From Platerodrilus igneus (taxonomy: Eukaryota > Arthropoda > Insecta > Coleoptera > Lycidae): a DNA stretch of 64,000 nt. Position 1 is the first letter of the stretch; every line of letters begins with the position of its first letter. Positions 57,766 through 64,000 of this stretch are shown here, in pieces. The notes beneath the pieces were generated by a model. That model did no database searches. It was not told the origin of the DNA and worked only from the letters and a program-made list of their open reading frames with translations. The DNA is taken from the NCBI GenBank assembly GCA_036346225.1, contig JARFIW010000658.1, positions 2,418,001 through 2,482,000 of the forward strand, read 5' to 3'. A program made the position numbers and the translations under genes.

Positions 57766-60388
57766 TCCCGTTTCCAAATATCCTTAAAAACCTACATTTT
57801 AACCCCCCAATTTGTTCAATCACAAGATTCCCATCCTACACTACTAGCTAACTCCATTATTCAATCCATTCACCGTGCCGCAGCCACTACTATTCCGACG
57901 AGACGCTACGTTACACGCACGACACCCTGGTGGAGTCCAATAAACCAGGAAAAGACTCAACACCTTACGCCACAAAATTTAAAGTTTACGAAGACTCGCA
58001 GTCCACGATGGCCATCTAATATTACTGGTCACAGAATTTCATCAACTACGTTCATCCTTCAAAAGAAGCATTTATGAAGCCAAGAAGAATTATCTAAAGA
58101 ACATCGTTGACCATCCAAGTGCCGATCACTGGACCACCTATCGCAAGTTAGTTAAATCCTCCAATTCAAATCCTAAGAACACCTACATCACTTCCTCACC
58201 CCACCATCCAAAAAACTTTATCCCTTCTTCTAAACACCATTATTTCTCCCAAATCTATGGACGTCCCCTCTTCTCAACAGTACCAAATCAACAACAATTG
58301 TTTATTCCCCTGTAAACCCCCCCTAAGGTGATAATCTCGACACTGACCTTCTAGACATTATCATCTCCAAATTAAATTCTTATAAATCTCCAGGTCCTGA
58401 TAATATCCCCAACATAATTATCCAAAAGTCATGGCCAGTCATACGTCAACCAATCCACAAGCTATTCCAAAAATGTCTAACTACCGGTACCTTTCCTGAC
58501 ACCTTCAAACATGCAAATATCATCCTTCTTCTAAAACCAGCAAAGCCTCCCGAAGATCCACGTTCCTACCGATACTGACCAATCGCCCTCTTTTCAACAA
58601 TCGGTAAACTGATAGAAAAACCAATCCTATACAAACTCCAGTTCCATATTGATAACCATTCCTTAATTTCCAACAACCAACACGGTTTCCGACAAAGTCA
58701 GAGCGCTGAACAAACTGTTCACTCCCTAATCTCCAAAGTCCAATCCTCTCAATTTAAATATGTTCTAGCAATTTTCCTCGACTTTCACGCTGCTTTTCAT
58801 TTCCTGTGGTGGCCCAATATCATTAACTAACTAAAGATACTAAATTTCCCCTCCAATATTTTCAGAATTATCCACTCATACCTTAATTCCCGTACAGCAA
58901 TCCGACAAACAAACTATTTCTCGTCCACCACGAATCTATCACAAGGCTGTCCTCAAGGATCTATTCTTTTCTCCACCCTTTGTAACCTAGCCATCAACCC
59001 TCTTCTTGACCCCAACATCCTAATACAGACACCTTTGCTACGCAGGCGACCTCACATTTCTTATCCACGGCAATCCCGTCTTCAACTACAATCCACTGCA
59101 AAAATCCTAATCCAACACATCGAACAATGGTCAATCCTTAACAAACAACCCATCGCCCCTACCACATCTAAAATGATGCTCTTAGAAGGATTCCTCGACC
59201 CTTGCCGAAGCCCTACTATTCACACTTTGGGAACCCCCTAACTTTTTCCGAATCAGTTCCATATCTTAGCATTCACCTAGAAACCCGACTGAAAATGCAC
59301 ACCCACCTCCAAAAAATCCAATCCAAAACCAAGATGCTCCTGTATAACAACCCACAATCCCTACCAAAATCAATCCAACTAACGCTACCTACAAGAAGAC
59401 GCAACCTTAATAATATCATTATCCCCATCATCCGATACGTTGTAGACTTTTGGTATCCCCTGACAATCCTCCAATCGCGTAGAATCCTAAATCCGATCAT
59501 ACGCCCTTACCTTATATACGTCTCCTGAGCATTTCGCATCACCTCTATTGCAGCCTTATACACAATTCTAAAAATCCCCACACCCACCGTCCTAGACATC
59601 CAGCTACATCACTTCGTTTAAACCCGCAACCTACAATTCCTTCGTACAATCAATCTTTAGAATGAAACATTATCCCCAGATACATACCGTAAAATTCTTA
59701 CTTCCGATATCAAGACCCGTATTTACAACTCCCTCCTTCATTCCTGGCAAGAATCATGGTTCCACTCTAAAACCGCCAGATACACCCACCTAATATTTCC
59801 TACTATTTCCGACATCCACAACCACATACAAAATTCCAGCCGCACAATTATCCAATTTCTGACTGGTCATGGCAAATTCCGCTCCAAATTACACTGCCTC
59901 CACTTAATCCCCTCTCCATTATGTCTATGTAACCATCTTGATTCCTAGAAACTCCTGAACATTTCATACACCATTGCCCCGCCCTCACTCCCATTCGAAA
60001 CAAATTCAAACACACCATCCAAGTAGACCTATATTTTCCACTACCTAATTTAAAATCCATAGTCACACATTTTCCCCTTTCTCTCCACGACTTCCTACAA
60101 GAAATCCTAGATAACAAACCACCTCTACCCCCAGCCTAACCCCGAACCAGCGATTTAAACTCTTAACTCCAAGTGGAAACTACATCTGAACCCAACATCT
60201 CCATCCACCCTGCCCTGGATTAACTTCAAGACGTCAGCAGAAGGTCATAAGCGAGTCACACAGAAGACTACCAGAATATAATTTCTTTTGTTTTATTTTA
60301 GTTTTACTACTATTAGATTGTACAATCTAGAATGGACCAATGGCCTGAGTATGGCTTAAAATAAATAAGATTTTCTTTCATTCATTCA
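57766..60388 (+). mobile_element. Second non-LTR retrotransposon nested in the R1-like element
   Basis: 5'-truncated before the reverse transcriptase and ending in TTCATTCATTCA repeats. RT blocks lie in several frames: SYKSPGPDNIPN (about 58378-58413), ISNNQHGFRQSQSAEQT (about 58668-58718), FLDFHAAFHFLWWPN, LSQGCPQGSILFSTL (about 58938-58982). The catalytic box reads CYAGDLTFLIHG (about 59035-59070): Gly stands where YADD has its first Asp. SVPYLSIHLETRLKMHTHLQ follows (59250-59310). A C-terminal zinc end lies near 59900-60000. The coding strand is rich in C and A and poor in G. Clade uncertain; R1-group or a relative. Confidence 0.85.
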
Positions 60389-60398
60389 TTCTGTATGG

Positions 60399-60935
60399 GC
60401 GGAAGGTTATAAAGTGCGGGAGATACGTCAATTGACGAGTGTACAACGCATAACCGCGGTGAAAGCGGCCAGGGCGTACAGGACCACCTCCACGGAAGCG
60501 GTCCTAGTGATCAGTAGGACTCTCGAAACTCTGCGCAAAAAATTAATCCGACAATGGGAAGAGAGGTGGAACAACGCTGCCACGGGCAGGTTAACCCACA
60601 AATTCATACCAAGCAAAGAAGCTAGAGGTAAAATGGAGGTGAAACTCGATCATAAAATGGTGCAACTGATAACAGGGCTCGGCGCTCTGAAAACGTATTT
60701 ACAAAAGTTTGGTTTAACCGACAACGACCGCTGCGAATGCGGTGAGGGCGTAGAAAGCGCAAAGCAAGTGCTCTTCGACTGTCCATTCGAGCGAGCAAAT
60801 TGAGGGCTAGCTGATTTGAAATTAGCTCTCGTAGGGCTAGCATGGCCAAAGAATCTAGAGGAAGTCAGGGAAGTGGCCAACCAGAAGGCGTTCTTGACTT
60901 GGCATGAGAAACGGACATCAGCATGATACAATCAA
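60399..60935 (+). pseudogene. R1-like C-terminal part after the insertion
   Basis: 60414-60803 continues the frame interrupted at 57765: RQLTSVQRITAVKAARAYRT, STEAVLVI and RQWEERWN. A zinc-type CHC end follows (DRCECGEGVESAKQVLFDC), then after a TGA, LAWPKNLEEV and WHEKRTSA near 60840-60925. This is the tail organisation expected for R1-type proteins. Confidence 0.85.
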
Positions 60936-60960
60936 AACCTGTATAAAATTTAAAAAAAAA

Positions 60961-62639
60961 AGATAAAAAATAAAATAAATGAAAAGCAAAAACAAAAGCA
61001 AAAATCAATAACCAAAATCTAATATGCACGACATACCCCACACCACTAAAACAATCACTATCCCACCTTATGCGCGCGGAAAAATCGGAATCGGGAATAA
61101 ACTAAAACAAATAAATAACAAAATAAATCAGTAAACCCTAATTAACTTAAATCAGCAAATAAATAAAGAAAATAATATAGAGCGAAACCGCACATCCCTC
61201 CAGGACTTAAAAGTGATAGTCATTGTGATGTCCCCTAGAACGTTTAGTGCATACCCACCAGAACTTTAACAGTGCATCATCTCCCCTTAGCAGTAAGATA
61301 CCAATAGACGTAAGAAGACGACCAGATCTTCGGATGCTTGGGAAATTTATATACGAAGTAGGATTGAAATTGTGGCGGCTGTATTCGCATAAGCATTGAC
61401 TTGTATTAATAAAGAAATTTTGAAATAATTTAACGAGCATGTTTTTGTGATAATTTGGGAGATGCTTTTGCTAATTTATGCACTGTTGCATGCTTTTGCT
61501 TATTTAGATATTTATTAATTTATTTATATATTTATTTTATGTTTATTTATATACTTACATTATATTTATACTTATTTTAAATTTAAATTTAAATTTTTGC
61601 CTGTATTTTTGTTCTGTAGCTTGATTTGATTTGTTAGACGTTTTGCCGCCAATTTTTGGTGGCAGTATATATATAGGAAAGAAGATTGTACTTATAATAT
61701 GTCAGTTAGGGAATGATAGGGAACGTTAGGGACACATTTAGGATGAAATTTGAATAAATACTTAGACCAGGAGGACGAATTTGTAAATATATAGAACAGG
61801 CAAAAAAACTGGATTCACTATTAAATATTTAGCGAATGCTTAGAAAATTTAAATTCATTTTTAATATCAGCTAGCTAGATTTGGACAGTTTTAAGACGAC
61901 CCTTCAGGTCGCACCGGTAAGCAGAGCTGGCAGCTGCTATTCGGTATTACGGATCCCTCCCCATTCATTTTTACGTATGTCTTGTGAATCGGGTTAACTC
62001 CAGAGTCAACGCTAGGGATACCATTCTTAAAACCCTATTATTTAGTTTCAGTTTGTTAGATTTTTATTTAGTATTGATTAACCTGAAGTTAGATTAAATT
62101 TGTTGCACGTTTACTTTTCGCGTTTAAACCCAATGTAGTACCTTCGGGTGGAGCATTGAGGACGTGGCCGCAAGCATAGCGGCCCTTAATTACATTACAA
62201 TATAAAAAAATAATAGGCGGAACCCTATCTTAACACACTAATGGACAGTAGGGAAACCCATATGGGTCGCGTTGCGTTACTGTTTTTCGCGTTTTTTGGC
62301 ACATTCGTTGCTAAAGTATAGAAACACAACGCTTAGGTCATTTCCAGAAGTCATAAAGTTCGATGCCAATAGACGTCCTGCCAGATCTCATTTTTGTACC
62401 CTAAATAACGACATGACCAGTAGTGTAGTTAAGAATAGCGGTACTTCTTGCAAAAATAAAATGATGCACTACATGTATAAAACTTGTACAAGAGGAGATA
62501 CAGTTAGTGTACTGAGTAATTTATTGCAGATAACACAATTGTTACTTTATTAAATCGGATCGCCTAAATTTTATGAAAAGAAACTGATCGATGAAATTAA
62601 TTTTTTAAGATTGCTTGTCTAGCTACAGTGAAATTCTAA
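60961..62639. other. Non-coding, probable element 3' ends, nothing firmly assigned
   Basis: 60961-61430 may be the 3' untranslated end of the R1-like element. 61880-62180 includes a GC-richer piece with GACCCTTCAGGTC and an ACCTTCGGGTGGAGC stretch that looks like another element's 3' end. An open frame at 62272-62553 has no motif. Confidence 0.4.
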
Positions 62640-63170
62640 AAGAACTCGCGACAATTTACTTCCAGCTAATCGCTAAAAGTATAAATATTAACTTCTTAAG
62701 CTACGTTGCTATTTTATTAATTATTTATTACCGAAGCACTATAATTAACTTATATCGCGCTCTATAATTGATTTATACGATCATTATAAATTTATATTGA
62801 TCACTACAATAAGTTATCTCATATATGGCAATTTATATTAACCGCATGTATCACTTTATAGCTTGAATAAGAACGTAATATTGAAATCCGAACTTTAACT
62901 AAAACTGAACTAAAGTTCATCACGGGAATTTATATTTTATCCAATTGTACTAGATCACTTCGAGAACATACCAGAAATTATGCATGCCACAGTCTAGAGT
63001 TTTCCTCTTGTATGATTAATTAAGCCCTTGTAACCTGCCAATCAAGCCAATCTAAAAATGTCGCGCTGCAGCGGCTTATCAAGCATCTTTTTTGTGTACA
63101 AACGCCTCGCTTACAATTCCACGTAGGATTCTGGTCAGAGGTAGACTAAACGGCGCTAAATTGCTTCCTT
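62640..63170 (-). repeat. Presumed 3' LTR of gypsy element 2
   Basis: On the minus strand a purine tract AAGAAGGAAGCA (about 63164-63175) follows the pol-side sequence, as in many insect gypsy elements. After it comes a non-coding stretch with a TATA-like GATAAAATATAAATT near 62930-62945. No second LTR copy is inside the window, so the limits are a guess. Confidence 0.4.
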
Positions 63171-63299
63171 CTTAAAGTTGTTCTGTCCCAGAACATTTTG
63201 TATTCCAGATGTTGAAAGACCCTGTAGTTGGAAGGACAGTCAAAACCATTTCTGTAGTACCCATGTTGAGAAGTAGCAATCAACACTCTTCATAGCTCA

Positions 63300-63715
63300 C
63301 GCCGTACCATTTGTATTGTAACCATATAACAAGATCTGAACCCCGGTTCTCTGGAACAGTACCTCTAGCATATTTCGTACCACCCATCGAGCTCACAACC
63401 GATCTTGGGGATGGACAACTTCTTATTTCCAAATTTGATTATCCGACCTTTGAGGTCTATTAACACCTTCTAAAGATCCTGTTAATTCGGTTTGCCAGAA
63501 GGCTGTTGCTAAATCATAAGGTAGACACCACGATGTCGGTCCTTTAGTTGTATGGCCTTTTCAACCTCTGGTTGTTGTCGGCGAAGTTGATCCAGACCAG
63601 CAAATTTATTTTTAAATATCCAAGCAAGTCTTCAGGACATATCAATATCCACCGCTATGCAATGTGCCAGAGAGTATTCCCATAGAATAGATCACCTTGA
63701 ATCTTTTCCGTGATT
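63300..63715 (-). pseudogene. TARG1/OARD1-like macrodomain downstream of a gypsy integrase
   Basis: A complete macrodomain outline is readable on the minus strand in three frames. ITEKIQGDLF (about 63712-63686) is followed by SLAHCIAVDIDMS (63673-63635), FKNKFAGLDQLRRQQPEVEK (about 63617-63558), and a GKPN..DL stretch corresponding to the KPTYENL block. IKFGNKKLSIPKIGCELDG comes next (63439-63383) and MLEVLFQRTGVQILLYGYN (about 63372-63316) ends it. The order and spacing match the small ADP-ribose hydrolases of the TARG1/OARD1 type, and the Asp of the GCxLD motif (catalytic in human TARG1) is kept. Stops and at least three frameshifts make it a pseudogene. It lies between the gypsy integrase end and the presumed LTR. 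Confidence 0.75.
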
Positions 63716-63815
63716 CCAAATCCCGCTTTGCTTGAGCCGCTCTATAGAGACATGAACTAACCATAGCTCGGTCATGACTTTTGCTTATGTTCATTGGCGT
63801 AACTATTTCTTCGTC

Positions 63816-64000
63816 TTACTGCATAGTATGTTTTTCAACTTTGTATGAACCCATCCAATATCTTTGTAACTTTGATGACAGTCCATGTCTTCGCTTGCGG
63901 TTGTATAACCAGACGCGGTCGTCCTCTTGAAAAGCAGCATCCTGCGCATTGATGTCATATCTGGTCTTTATTTGATCGCTTGCGATCTGGACATTCTACT
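63816..64000 (-). pseudogene. Ty3/gypsy integrase C-terminus (element 2), running off the right edge
   Basis: Open from the window edge to a stop at 63816-63818. IASDQIKTRYDINAQDAAFQ is followed by EDDRVWLYNRKRRHGL, then SSKLQRYWMGSYKVEK. This is the standard gypsy integrase end (G.K VWLYNP.RRKG.SPKLQ.WEGPY.V). The continuation after the stop is unclear. Confidence 0.88.

Larger units (their letters stand above)
55866..60960 (+). mobile_element. R1-like non-LTR retrotransposon, 5'-truncated, interrupted by another non-LTR element
   Basis: Begins within the endonuclease and ends in an A-rich tail at about 60926-61010. Its own coding covers 55866-57765 and resumes at 60399. The 2.6-kb insertion between carries the 10-bp duplication TTCTGTATGG (57756-57765 and 60389-60398), and skipping it restores the same frame. 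It starts about 210 bp upstream (in gene orientation) of the cuticular exon 2. Confidence 0.85.

Overview
The window looks like insect (at least arthropod) nuclear DNA. It is AT-rich and almost filled with transposable elements. The only convincing host gene is a chitin-binding (Rebers-Riddiford) cuticular protein on the minus strand. No bacterial-style operons, rRNA or CRISPR arrays are present. I cannot assign an insect order from sequence alone.

Layout, left to right. 1-890 is a 157-bp satellite, followed by a cluster of its core word AGCACYTAATT and a G7/C8 hairpin. 1215-1656 is a gag fragment of a BEL/Pao element. 2296-4566 is a Penelope-like element (RT plus GIY-YIG) split by a tRNA-derived SINE with a 14-bp target duplication. 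7741-9785 is a 5'-truncated RTE-like non-LTR element. 10441-17452 is a decayed BEL/Pao element with both LTRs, carrying a hAT-type MITE with an 8-bp duplication in its leader.

18726-19412 and 55348-55656 are two phase-compatible exons that I join into one cuticular protein gene. Its roughly 36-kb intron holds most of the window: a Tc1-like element with an unexplained cluster of short ORFs; a solo LTR; a Ty3/gypsy element with 2.2-kb LTRs, one of them split by a second BEL/Pao element (TACAA duplications); mariner remnants; a decayed protein of unknown family (42232-44583); a ~2-kb tandem duplication; and a Charlie-like hAT transposase remnant.

Right of exon 2 lies an R1-like non-LTR element (55866-60960), interrupted by another non-LTR element (57766-60388) with a 10-bp duplication. 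At the right edge (62640-64000, minus strand) is the 3' end of a second Ty3/gypsy element. Between its integrase C-terminus and its presumed LTR it carries a decayed TARG1/OARD1-like macrodomain.

Nearly every element reading frame is broken, so these are fossils. Several insertion events can nevertheless be dated relative to each other from target duplications. The most unusual items are the gypsy-associated macrodomain, the unknown 42-44.6 kb protein, the ORF cluster inside the Tc1-like element, and the TE-filled intron of the cuticle gene.
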